Shown piece by piece: positions 26,588-35,789 of a stretch of 64,000 nucleotides of DNA (the first letter of the stretch is position 1; every line of letters begins with the position of its first letter). Under the pieces are notes generated by a model. It saw only the letters and a program-made list of their open reading frames with translations, did no database searches and had not been told where the DNA came from. The position numbers were made by a program, and so were the translations under genes. The DNA comes from Bifidobacterium minimum (GTDB lineage: Bacteria; Actinomycetota; Actinomycetes; Actinomycetales; Bifidobacteriaceae), in contig NZ_JGZD01000006.1 of NCBI RefSeq assembly GCF_000741645.1, positions 1-64,000 of the forward strand. The letters are read 5' to 3'.

Positions 26588-27365
26588 CAGGGAGGCGGGC
26601 GACGGGCACGAAGACGGACGAAGGGCTCTACGAGAAGGCCCGCAAGCTGTTCATCTCCAAGGCGAGCATCGACGAATTCGCCGGCTGGGCCACGCCCCGC
26701 CAGGTCGACGCCGTCCACCGCCTGCCCGGTACGGAACTGGCGAACAGGGAACGCGCGAAGCACGACAGGCTCCTGCGCCGCGCCCGGTTCCCCGTCGTCA
26801 AGGGTCTCGACGGCTACGACTTCACGAACGCCGGGCTCCCCGACGGCTACACGCCCGGGCGAGCTCCTGGGACTCGGTTTCATCCCGCGTGCACAGGACC
26901 TGGTGTTCTACGGCAAGACCGGGCGCGGAAAGACACATCTCGCGATCGGGCTGGGCATGAAGGCGATCGACATGGGGCTGGGCGTGCGGTTCCACCGGAC
27001 CGCCGAGCTCGTCCTCCAGCTGGGCAAGGCCAAACGCGACGGCACGCTCGAGACGATGCTCCGGGACATCGGCCGTGCCGACCTGATCATACTGGACGAG
27101 TTCGGCTACGTACCCTTCGACATCGACGGGGCGCGCCTGCCCTGACCGGATCATCGCGGGCAGCTACGAAAGACGGAGCATCATATTCACCACGAACATC
27201 GAGTTCAGTAAATGGGGCACGGTCTTCGCGGACGACAAACTCGCCGCCGCGATTATCGACCGCATCGTGCACCACGGGCGGCTCCTCGAGTCCGCGGGCC
27301 GGAGCCGCCGCGCCGGCGAGGCCCTCATGTTCGGCAGGAACACCTCCGCGCAACCGGAAAAATAA
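26588..27365 (+). pseudogene. istB: IS21-family IstB helper ATPase, multiply frameshifted
   Basis: AAA+ helper of IS21 transposition. Pieces in different frames: LYEKARKLFISKASIDEFAG, TNAGLPDGYT, then GELLGLGFI, VFYGKTGRGKTHLAIGLGMKA (Walker A), ADLIILDEFGYVPFDIDGARL (Walker B), and after a further shift near 27145 IIAGSYERRSIIFTTNIEFSKW to the stop at 27363-27365. At least two indels separate these pieces. Confidence 0.8.
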
Positions 27366-27442
27366 GGAAAATGCATGCAACTGCCTAAACCCGAAAAAAA
27401 TACATGACTAAACACGAAACGCCGACTTGATGAAATACACCG

Positions 27443-27601
27443 GACACCGCCGGCGGGCAGGTGCGCATGGCGTTCACGAATGGTTCCGCCTGGGACAACA
27501 ACGGCGGGCAGGGCAAGGACTACCGAGTGAGCGGCGGCAGCGTCGCAGTGGCCGGCGGCCAGATGATCACCGACGTCACACCAAACTGCACCATTCAGTA
27601 G
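27443..27601 (+). pseudogene. Carbohydrate-binding-module scrap (starch-binding type)
   Basis: The plus strand reads QVRMAFTNGSAWDNNGGQG, KDYRVSGGSVAVAGG and stop. The NGS-WDNNGG pattern resembles CBM25/26-type starch-binding repeats at the C-terminus of extracellular amylases or pullulanases. Nothing upstream continues the gene. Probably the end of a lost amylase gene at an IS-driven junction; the family call is tentative. Confidence 0.5.
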
Positions 27602-27773
27602 TAGGAAAAACTGAACTCTAGTTGGGCCCACGGAGAGACGAATGAACTGCCAATAACACAAGACAAGAATGTCAACACTTACGATGCAGCATTTCGTTTA
27701 TGTCCCTGACAGATCTTATCTTTGTATAGATTGAGAGAGTTGTAGCATTGCGCGCAAGCCTGAAATGAGATAC

Positions 27774-28977
27774 ATGAAAACCACGATAGAGGATATATAC
27801 AAAATCCGAGTAAGTCACATTATCATCATTGTTGGCTTCATAATTCTTTTAATAAACAAATATGCCAGTCTGCTTGATTTTGATTTTCTGGTTCCCCTCA
27901 GCAAGTCCAGTATCACACTTTTAGGCATAATTGCGGTCTCTAGCGTTGTCCTCTTTCAAAAAAAATCTTTTTTTCTTAATACTTATTTTTTTATTCACCT
28001 TTAACACTTGGCTATTGACTCGAGACACCACACTAATCGTGTTGCTTCTCTTCGCAGCCACCACACAAAGCACAAAAAAGAAGCTATTAAATACATTTTT
28101 AATTGTACAATCAATCATTTTAGCCTCATGCATTATAACATACTTTCTAGCTTTAAAAATCAAATTCATAAACGTTAGTCTATATAACACAGGAGATAGA
28201 ACTAGATATACTTTCTTCTTTCTCCAACCAAACAATTTCGGAATTCAATTTGTATTCACGATTATATGTTTCATATACATAAGCAAACTGTCTTCTCCAA
28301 TTTCTATAGCTATCCTGGCTATTTCAAGCGCATTTCTTTACATCTTCCCGAACTGCGTCACCGGTTGCGTTGTGCTCGTTATCTACGCTCTCTTAATTCT
28401 CTTCTTTGACAAGATTGATTTTTTCAAAAAGAAAATACTACGATTTGCACCATATCTTGTTGCAATTATCGGCATCCTCATTTTCTCCTTATACCTCACG
28501 AGGAAGACCGGCTTCATAGGAAAAATCATCTCCGGCACATTTTCGTATAGATTCATCGGTTCCGTAATGGCAATTCGTCTCTATGGAGTGAATCTAACAG
28601 GACATTATCTCGACAAATTAGGAGAAACTCTTTTTATAGATGGCCAGTGGGGTACATTTTGGCTTGATTTCGCCTATGTTAGAGTTCTTGTTGAATTTGG
28701 TATAATTGGCGCTTTAATCTTTACCGTAATTCTTATTCACTCCATTCGTTCCATGATCCGCAACAGGGATTATTCAAGCTTGATTCTGATTACAATTGTT
28801 CTTTTCTATGGTTTATCAGAATGGGGAGCATTCTCAGCGTTGACTGCATTCCCTCTTCTGCTCACCACCATCCCCTCTCCCATCAAGGCTTCTATGAGGT
28901 GCATCAAAAAACCGAAAAGAATGCTGACTCATGGAAAATTATTCCCACGACAATTCAGCGGAAAACATCCTTCTTAA
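27774..28977 (+). pseudogene. Wzy-like polysaccharide polymerase, frameshifted at an A8 tract (possibly switchable)
   Basis: AT-rich polytopic membrane protein. The first frame (from MKTTIEDIYKIRVS, 27774) encodes two helices and ends at 28004; after a run of eight A (27958-27965) the neighbouring frame continues with about nine more helices to 28977, including a large loop with YRFIGSVMAIRLYG and DFAYVRVLVEFGIIGAL, as in Wzy polymerases. Joined length is about 400 residues, the family norm. One-base change in the A-run would restore a single frame. It is convergent with the flippase/glycosyltransferase genes but belongs to the same AT-rich island, and would polymerise their repeat unit. Runs of seven T follow closely, so slippage there is also possible. 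Confidence 0.75.
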
Positions 28978-29162
28978 CGAATTAGCGACGATTTCATTTC
29001 AATTCCTTTGGTTTTCACACAAATATAAATGCTATTTGCTCAGTTCTTCCACAAATGTATAAATAAAGTAAACAACAAGAGGAAAACAGAACAAGTGTAA
29101 TTTATACAGCTAGGTAATTATTTAAACAAAGAAAACAATTTTAAAAACACACAGATGGCAAA

Positions 29163-29304
29163 GATTTGAGTGTGAGCGTATTGGAGTCCACTGGATTCAA
29201 ATTAGATTTATTCAAATTAAACCATAATTATATTATGGGATGAAAATAGTATCAGCAAAATCCACATGAAAATAAAATGTCATGTGATAGCTCACACTCA
29301 AATC
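29163..29304. repeat. 15-base perfect inverted repeat bounding 112 bases
   Basis: GATTTGAGTGTGAGC (29163-29177) and GCTCACACTCAAATC (29290-29304) are exact inverted copies. They lie in the 366-base gap between the convergent polymerase and pyruvyl transferase genes, which otherwise contains no gene. The segment could be a small MITE-like insertion, an invertible element, or a long-loop terminator for both genes. Confidence 0.75.
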
Positions 29305-29343
29305 CTAATCGAACAGACGGTGGTAAGCACCCATCTGTTCATT

Positions 29344-30459
29344 TCATGCTAACGCCATTTTAAGGAATTGCTCGGATGTCGCGCGCAGTTCATTGAGCCG
29401 TGCGACATCCAGATTGGACACAAACGGCTTGATCTTCGTTCCGTCTTCGAAATCAGGCGGCAACAAATGCTCTTCAGGCAATCCAAGCCTAGCGAGAAGA
29501 GTCTTCATACGAGAGCTGCTCTTCTCGGTGCCAAACGTAAGGAAAGGCTTTCCATAAAGAATAGAGAACACCGTGGCATGGAATGAGTTAGATACTACGC
29601 ACGCGGCCTTGTCGATTAACGTGAGGAAGTCAGCAGGGCCAATCCCCCACACGTTGATGGAATGCGCCTTATAATGAATTGGATTCCTCGAGTAGTAAAC
29701 GATAGTCAGATTTCGTTCTGCTGCGAGCTCATCAATATATTTCACCATGTCTTTATTCGGCCACAGCGTATAGGCAAAGATATACTTGCCTTCTTTGAGC
29801 CTCTTCTGGAGTTCGGGTGCTTGAATATGCCGATAGTCCTTCAGATCAAGCAAAAGCGTCGGATCAAGCGTTTCGACGATGGATTTATCCGTCAAGTCCT
29901 GAAACTGCCCAGCAACAGAAATCTCACGCACGGATACCGAGTCAAAACGATTTAGCCAACCGGAAATCCTCTTCTTGTCTTCTGCGGTGAAATTCTTCTC
30001 TACAAACTTGGCATGTGACATACTTGGCGCATACGCGATTTTCTTGGTGTCGTTAGGCGCAAATGAAAGGAAGAACGGCGGAACAGGACCGCGAGTACAA
30101 TCCAGATTCCAGATTTGATCGCTTCCGCAAATAAACGCATCAAAGTCGTTCAAATCCTGAGCCATCTGCAGGTCTGCGTCAGTGCCTTCGTAAGTATTCT
30201 TAGTCAGATTAAAATGCCTGTGCCAAAAAGTCTGGAAACTGCTGCGTCTGCGTAGATTGCCCGGAAGGAACAGCAAATCCACGGCAAACGATTTGATACC
30301 GTATTTTCGGAAAATCCAGTAATTCCGGAAATCCTCACTACGATAATCAATAACGTGCACATCATGCCCGAGATCAGTAAGATATTTCCTCAATGCATAA
30401 GTTTGCAGAGCGGAACCAAAATTATATGCACAATGGAAAGTGATTGTTCCAATTTTCAT
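29344..30459 (-). CDS. Polysaccharide pyruvyl transferase family protein
   Basis: Adds a ketal-linked pyruvate from PEP to a sugar of a surface polysaccharide. The N-terminus KIGTITFHCAYNFGSALQTYALRKYL is characteristic, as are FICGSDQIWNLD, FAPNDTKKIAYAPSMSHAKF and the C-terminal VSNSFHATVFSILYGKPFLTFG. 371 residues, normal. The start was taken at MKIGT because GAGGAG lies nine bases upstream; the Met three codons earlier overlaps that site. Last gene of the minus-strand EPS run, 13 bases after the flippase. Confidence 0.9.
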   Translation of the reverse strand: MKIGTITFHCAYNFGSALQTYALRKYLTDLGHDVHVIDYRSEDFRNYWIFRKYGIKSFAVDLLFLPGNLRRRSSFQTFWHRHFNLTKNTYEGTDADLQMAQDLNDFDAFICGSDQIWNLDCTRGPVPPFFLSFAPNDTKKIAYAPSMSHAKFVEKNFTAEDKKRISGWLNRFDSVSVREISVAGQFQDLTDKSIVETLDPTLLLDLKDYRHIQAPELQKRLKEGKYIFAYTLWPNKDMVKYIDELAAERNLTIVYYSRNPIHYKAHSINVWGIGPADFLTLIDKAACVVSNSFHATVFSILYGKPFLTFGTEKSSSRMKTLLARLGLPEEHLLPPDFEDGTKIKPFVSNLDVARLNELRATSEQFLKMALA

Positions 30460-30472
30460 TTTATCCATCTCC

Positions 30473-31930
30473 TCAAATCTTCATTTCCCTAACATGTTTT
30501 CCGTGATTATTCCTTGAACCCTTGCCCTTAACCGCGACGGACAGGGTTTTCACAGACGGATAGATGTCTATGGCAGACACCACGAGCACAGCCAAGAACA
30601 GCACAGCCGATACCAACATATACGCAGTCGGGTGCCACGCCAATACACATGTTTGCACAGATACTAGCAGAATATTCGCCAGCATAAGTGGCCGGTTCAC
30701 GTCGATTTTGACGATCTGATTGGCCATAACCACACGTATGGCGTACATGACCAAATTACTGCCGACCATAGCCCATGCAGCACCTTGTAGACCCATAACA
30801 CGGATAAGCAGCCAAGTCAGCACGATGACCACAATCGCCGCTGCAGCAGTAGATGTCATCAAGTGCCGAGTCTTCATGCTCGCGGTGAATACCGTCCCAT
30901 AAAATCCCGCGAATACATTAAACAAAAATGCCAGAATAAGGATCGGTATAATAGGCCATGAATCATAGAATTTTTTCTGCAGCAGCAATGAGGCAAGCCA
31001 TGGAGTCAGCAACATGAGCCCCGATGCCGCAAGAAAACAGAACGTACGGAATACAGCGAACACGTTGCTGTAGAACTTGCCGGTATCCGTTTTCTTGAAC
31101 TCCTGGAATGCAGACAAGCTCCATGCCTGCCAGAACGTGGACGAAACCATGTTCATTACGTTAGGTATCTTACTGGCCGCAGCGAATAAGCCAGATGCTC
31201 CGATGCCAAGCATACTGGTAATGAAAAATCTATTTACACTCGTACCAATCCACCAAAAAATGGCGTTCGGCATCAACGGCACGGAATATAGCAGCATCTT
31301 TTTAAGAATTCGCCGATCACGCTCTTTTCTTGGAAGGGCCACATATTTCCAAGAACCTCCGAATACGAGGTACAGAATGACCGCGACCAATCCTCCGAAG
31401 ATCAAAGAAACGAAGTATCCCTCAACCTTCCAACCAAGCAATCCGATAAGCAAGCCAGCCGAAGATGCTGACGCAAGAGACGATGCAATGGAAGCCCAGG
31501 TGATGAGCTTTATCTGGTTTAAGCCGCGAGCTACATTCGCCAAATATGCGTTGAATGCGGACGAGGCAAAATATGCCAGATAAAGCCATTCATAGTTTCC
31601 AAGACCACCAAATATCGGCAAATTCAGCAGTGGAAGCAACAGAAGCATAAGCAGGCAGCCGAACAATGTGACCCAGAATCCGACAGATATGTATTGCTTC
31701 TTATCGCTCGGATCATCAATGATATACCGCGTTGTGGCATCGCCGATGGACAAGGTCAGGACCGGAGTAATCAAGCCAGCCACGGTCAATGACATGTCCG
31801 TCACACCATACTGCGCCGTCGTAAGAAAATAGGTATACAACGGCACCAGTAAGAATGTAATCAGTTTCGTAGATACCGTGTTCAACGTAAACAGGCCGAT
31901 ATTTACAAGAAGATTTTTGTACTTACCCAA
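30473..31930 (-). CDS. Wzx-type polysaccharide flippase (MOP superfamily)
   Basis: Translocates lipid-linked repeat units across the cytoplasmic membrane. 485 residues with about 14 hydrophobic helices; N-terminal NIGLFTLNTVSTKLITFLLVPLY and the YSVPLMPNAIFWWIGTSVNRFFI segment are typical of polysaccharide flippases. It sits between the MenD-like gene and pyruvyl transferase on the same strand. A Wzx/Wzy pathway is thereby complete with the polymerase at 27774 or 1619 and the primer at 6560. Confidence 0.9.
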   Translation of the reverse strand: MGKYKNLLVNIGLFTLNTVSTKLITFLLVPLYTYFLTTAQYGVTDMSLTVAGLITPVLTLSIGDATTRYIIDDPSDKKQYISVGFWVTLFGCLLMLLLLPLLNLPIFGGLGNYEWLYLAYFASSAFNAYLANVARGLNQIKLITWASIASSLASASSAGLLIGLLGWKVEGYFVSLIFGGLVAVILYLVFGGSWKYVALPRKERDRRILKKMLLYSVPLMPNAIFWWIGTSVNRFFITSMLGIGASGLFAAASKIPNVMNMVSSTFWQAWSLSAFQEFKKTDTGKFYSNVFAVFRTFCFLAASGLMLLTPWLASLLLQKKFYDSWPIIPILILAFLFNVFAGFYGTVFTASMKTRHLMTSTAAAAIVVIVLTWLLIRVMGLQGAAWAMVGSNLVMYAIRVVMANQIVKIDVNRPLMLANILLVSVQTCVLAWHPTAYMLVSAVLFLAVLVVSAIDIYPSVKTLSVAVKGKGSRNNHGKHVREMKI

Positions 31931-31955
31931 AAAGCCATTTCCTTTCGTGAATTAA

Positions 31956-33728
31956 TTAGTGTCTAATGGCTTTTAGCGAATCAATCACTGTTTTCGGTAG
32001 TACTGTTTTAGCTATATTTTTAATCCTTGTTTTTGGGTCAACGCGATTATCAATGGAATCGATGAAATCTCTCGCATTTCTCTCATCTTCTTCGCATGTA
32101 AAACATTCAAATAGGATAGGCTTCTTTGCATCCTGCGATACAAAGCGCTCTTTAATTGCTTTGAATTCGTCTTTCGATGATGCACATAAGTATTCGAATC
32201 CAAGAGATTCCGCCCACGCACGCGCAGACGAATGTTTCTTATCAATACCTTTTGTAGAGATGTTATGTCCAGCCGCCGCAATAAACGAATCAGCAGGTTT
32301 ACCAATCCGACTGCCTACATGATTAGACAATTTAAAGGTCATTCCAAGGTTATTATTGATTAGAAGTATGCGAACATTCGGACCAATTTCTCTACACCCC
32401 AATGAATTCATATCATAAAAGAAAGCCAGATCTCCAGTGATGCAGAAACAAAGTTTACTCGTAGCAAAGCTCGCTCCAATCAATGTCGACATACACCCAT
32501 CAATACCAAATCCGCCAACGTTCGCACTCGAATGGATATTCTTCGTCATTGGGAAATAATCCCAGCTTGACAACGAGCTCAAAATTGCTGGATGGACAAC
32601 CGACCCATCAGGAATCACAGGAGATAGCTGCTGAGCTATCCAGATATTTGAGAACGGAAATTCCGGCATATTCTTTCGAAGCTGAGCATCGTATTTACGC
32701 CATAAAGAACGATACTCTGATTCGACAGATTCATTCTCTATATAGTGAGAAAGGAAAAATTCAATTGTGCATTGAAATACATTTTTGAGTTTAGCAAAAT
32801 GCTGACGGAACTCCCCATCCGGAGACACCCTCCAAACAGGGCAATGAGTTCCAGTCAGAAAGCCCATGGTATTGTAATCCCCCGTCATCTCACCCAAATG
32901 TATAACGAGATCAGGGTTAAATGCAGAACGCACAGGATTATTCTGCAATTGAATGCAAGAAAGCGCTGAGCCAAATGAGAACTTACCACGATAACCGCTT
33001 GAGACGTCGGAAAAGACTACTGCGTTGTGCGTTTCAATAAAATGCTCTAATGCTTCGGTCTCCGCAGCGCTGAAAGTGCGATGAGCTCCAAGAAGCACGG
33101 CAACTTTACTCTTTGAGGACAATTTCGGCCATTCATCAACTCCTTCCGGAAGGAATCGATTAATTTTCTGCACTTCCGGCAGAGAAGAAGCACCGAACGT
33201 GTAGTTGCCGTCAGTGATAAGTTGCACTGCTACTGGGCCACCACCATCACGAGTAAGCTCAGATAAAGCAATATTGACACGTAGTTCCTCGTCCCTGGCC
33301 ATTCTTTCGTTCTCAATCATCTCGAGCGAAGTATGATAACGAGCAACATCATTCGGAATAACCGAACGATCAAGAATTTGCGTAGACAGATTGCCAATGT
33401 CTTCAGTGAAATGCATAGAAGTGAGGGCAAGAACAGGAAGTTTCCGATAAAAAGCTTCAGTCAAACCTGGCATATAGTCACGAGAAGCCGTGGCACCCGT
33501 ACATGAAAGCACGACCGGTTCTCCTGATTCGCCGGCAAGGCCGCATGCCATATATGCTGCAGAACGCTCGTCAAAAGCAGAAAACACTCTGAAAAAAGAG
33601 TCGTTTTGTACACTATACACAAATGGAACATTTGTATTGCCCGGAGATGCAATCACATTCCTGATTCCGTATTTCTTCAACAAAGCAATAACTATCTGCA
33701 CATTACGCGCATCAGAATATTTCGCCAT
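31956..33728 (-). CDS. MenD-like thiamine-diphosphate-dependent enzyme in the EPS cluster
   Basis: ThDP enzyme fold in the acetolactate synthase/MenD order: N-terminal Pyr domain (IVIALLKKYGIRNVIASPGNTNVPFVYSV, with FDERSAAYMACGLAGES carrying the activating Glu), a central domain, and a C-terminal PP domain with the ThDP/Mg motif GDLAFFYDMNSLG ending in INNN. The closest pattern I recognise is MenD, yet no menaquinone gene is nearby and the neighbours are glycosyltransferases and a flippase. It may make a decarboxylation- or carboligation-derived group for the polysaccharide; the reaction is unknown. 590 residues. Start at MAKYSDARN, five bases after GGAGG; the earlier ATG overlaps that site. 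Confidence 0.78.
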   Translation of the reverse strand: MAKYSDARNVQIVIALLKKYGIRNVIASPGNTNVPFVYSVQNDSFFRVFSAFDERSAAYMACGLAGESGEPVVLSCTGATASRDYMPGLTEAFYRKLPVLALTSMHFTEDIGNLSTQILDRSVIPNDVARYHTSLEMIENERMARDEELRVNIALSELTRDGGGPVAVQLITDGNYTFGASSLPEVQKINRFLPEGVDEWPKLSSKSKVAVLLGAHRTFSAAETEALEHFIETHNAVVFSDVSSGYRGKFSFGSALSCIQLQNNPVRSAFNPDLVIHLGEMTGDYNTMGFLTGTHCPVWRVSPDGEFRQHFAKLKNVFQCTIEFFLSHYIENESVESEYRSLWRKYDAQLRKNMPEFPFSNIWIAQQLSPVIPDGSVVHPAILSSLSSWDYFPMTKNIHSSANVGGFGIDGCMSTLIGASFATSKLCFCITGDLAFFYDMNSLGCREIGPNVRILLINNNLGMTFKLSNHVGSRIGKPADSFIAAAGHNISTKGIDKKHSSARAWAESLGFEYLCASSKDEFKAIKERFVSQDAKKPILFECFTCEEDERNARDFIDSIDNRVDPKTRIKNIAKTVLPKTVIDSLKAIRH

Positions 33729-33817
33729 AAAAACCTCCATTTTAATTCATTTCAAAATAACTTATATTAGAAAATATTCAATATAAGTATACATAGATTA
33801 TACCTGCATAGATAGAT

Positions 33818-34822
33818 TCATAATTTCTTCATAAAAAGTTTAATGTCACGTTTTATATTATACACATTGTCTAATGCGTGAATCCTTAATAATATAAATT
33901 GAAATTTATTGGAAAGGCTGAGATTATGATAAGCACGCATCGAACAAGTCTCTAGTATCTTTTTCCGTATTGAATGACGTAACCTCCTTTTTTCCTCTGA
34001 TGCCGGACAATCTATTAAGAGAATATATATATACAAATATAGGCGCACAATATGTGCATCAAATTTAACGGAAGGACCTTCCGAATGCGCTATTCGCTGA
34101 ATCTCGGACAACGATTTGAAAGCACCATCAACCGTTGCGAGCGAGGTCCTTTTAGAAAGAGACCCTTCAGTAATACGATATCTGTAACAAGGCTTGCTCA
34201 CATAAGCAACACGGCTGCATTGTCGCAGAATCTTATTCAAAAAGAGAGCATCTTCAAGAAGAGCAAACCCCTGAGGATACAAAATATGCAAATCAACAAG
34301 AAACTGCCGATTATACATAAAAGCCCAGGAAAAATAACCTATATGCTCAGCATAAATATACTCAACGCACTCATGCCCAGTACTTGTTTTTACATCCGGA
34401 AAAGAATACTCGACCGGCCTTTCCCCTATGGAGCCATCTGGGAATAACGTCTCAAAATTGAAAGACACCATCTGAGCTTTATTTCGTTCAGCCGTTTCAA
34501 TCAGCAAAGACACGGAATCAGGCAAATATGCATCATCCGAGTCAAGGAGTAAAACATACTTCCCGTGCGCTTTGCTAATCCCAAAATTTCTCGCCGCAGA
34601 AACACCCTCATTATCTTTAGAGAAAACAAGCACTGAGGGAAAGCGTTTCTGCATATTCATCAAAATAGACAGAGTCGAATCTGATGAACCATCATTTACG
34701 ACAATTATCTCTAAATTTTGATAGTTCTGCTTCAGAACACTTAGAACACATTCTTCAATATATTTTTCCGCATTATATGCAGGAATAATGACTGAGACTT
34801 GAGGAACACTTTTTGTTAGCAT
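33818..34822 (-). CDS. Family 2 glycosyltransferase
   Basis: Inverting GT-A transferase adding one sugar to the EPS repeat unit. Signature elements: VSVIIPAYNAEKYIEECVLSVL, IIVVNDGSSDST, GVSAARNFGISKAHG, and the metal/nucleotide motif VLLLDSDDAY. 334 residues. AT-rich like its neighbours. Donor and acceptor unknown. Confidence 0.88.
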   Translation of the reverse strand: MLTKSVPQVSVIIPAYNAEKYIEECVLSVLKQNYQNLEIIVVNDGSSDSTLSILMNMQKRFPSVLVFSKDNEGVSAARNFGISKAHGKYVLLLDSDDAYLPDSVSLLIETAERNKAQMVSFNFETLFPDGSIGERPVEYSFPDVKTSTGHECVEYIYAEHIGYFSWAFMYNRQFLVDLHILYPQGFALLEDALFLNKILRQCSRVAYVSKPCYRYRITEGSLSKRTSLATVDGAFKSLSEIQRIAHSEGPSVKFDAHIVRLYLYIYILLIDCPASEEKRRLRHSIRKKILETCSMRAYHNLSLSNKFQFILLRIHALDNVYNIKRDIKLFMKKL

Positions 34823-34896
34823 TACATATTCCTTACTTCAATAGAGATATGAGAAGAACATTATTCATATAAGTTCCAAGATGCCGGGCAAAAAGC

Positions 34897-35685
34897 TTAC
34901 CGATGATGATTAGCTAGCTTAGAGAATAGATTCTTAAAAGCATCGTCCATGTCCTCAAACCTAAACTCTGTAATTAACCTAGACAGCACCTCTCCAGTAC
35001 GATGTCCCACATAAAAGGCAAGACGATGGGTCAATTGATCCCTGTATCTTTCTTTCGGCTCTCGCCATGAAGCGGTATATTGATGAATACTATATGTATT
35101 CTTCTTAATATGAAACCCTCCTATACCGTAAAGCGGGTTGAAGCAATCGGAGGGCAATATCGTCCATTTTCCAATGGACTGCTTCTCATCCTTTTTTTGG
35201 AACCCTTTTTCCATTAGAAGCTGCGTAAACATTTCATTAACAGTATGCTTTGATCTGAAGTCATCAGAATCCACATACTCTAATGCATCGTATTTTGAAA
35301 GCACTTCTCCAGCCAAAGAATCATGCTTTTTGCACGACAGAAAAAGTCCGCTATTAACAGTGCATGTGCTCTTTTCGATTGCAGAAATACACTTATAGGA
35401 AGCAACAAGACCTCTTATATCTTTAATTAGCTCACTTCCAAGATCCATATAAATTCCACCGTAGTTATATACAGCCCAGAATCTGACGTAATCACTTACG
35501 AAAGCCATCCTCCCTGATTCATAAGCCGCTTTTGTAAACGGATGGTCATTTACATTGAAATTATCTTCATTCCAGCATTTGATTTCATATCCAGGAGCAT
35601 ACTTCTTCCATGTCTCAATTACATCTAAGGCATGCTGCGAAAGCTTGTTCCGTCCAAACCAGCAATAGTGTATAATTTTTTCCAC
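34897..35685 (-). CDS. GT32-type glycosyltransferase with DXD-region sugar-binding domain
   Basis: The N-terminus KIIHYCWFGRNKLS and the block MAFVSDYVRFWAVYNYGGIYMDLGSELIKDI identify the DXD-containing sugar transferase family (GT32, OCH1-like) common in capsule clusters. The usual DTD/DXD after GGIY is DLG here, so the second metal-binding Asp is not obvious; the following Glu may compensate, or activity may be altered. 262 residues, within the family range. Part of the contiguous minus-strand EPS run. Confidence 0.82.
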   Translation of the reverse strand: MEKIIHYCWFGRNKLSQHALDVIETWKKYAPGYEIKCWNEDNFNVNDHPFTKAAYESGRMAFVSDYVRFWAVYNYGGIYMDLGSELIKDIRGLVASYKCISAIEKSTCTVNSGLFLSCKKHDSLAGEVLSKYDALEYVDSDDFRSKHTVNEMFTQLLMEKGFQKKDEKQSIGKWTILPSDCFNPLYGIGGFHIKKNTYSIHQYTASWREPKERYRDQLTHRLAFYVGHRTGEVLSRLITEFRFEDMDDAFKNLFSKLANHHR

Positions 35686-35789
35686 GATTACCTCATCAAA
35701 AATCCTAATAGGGAAGCTCTTTGTATTACAGGTTTATTATTAACACTTATCAAACAATAAAATTGATTCTGCGAACATCTGAACATTTT

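Noticed and set aside
26063..27145. Single 360-codon open frame
   Set aside because: It joins istA and istB pieces with out-of-frame sequence between them; not one protein.
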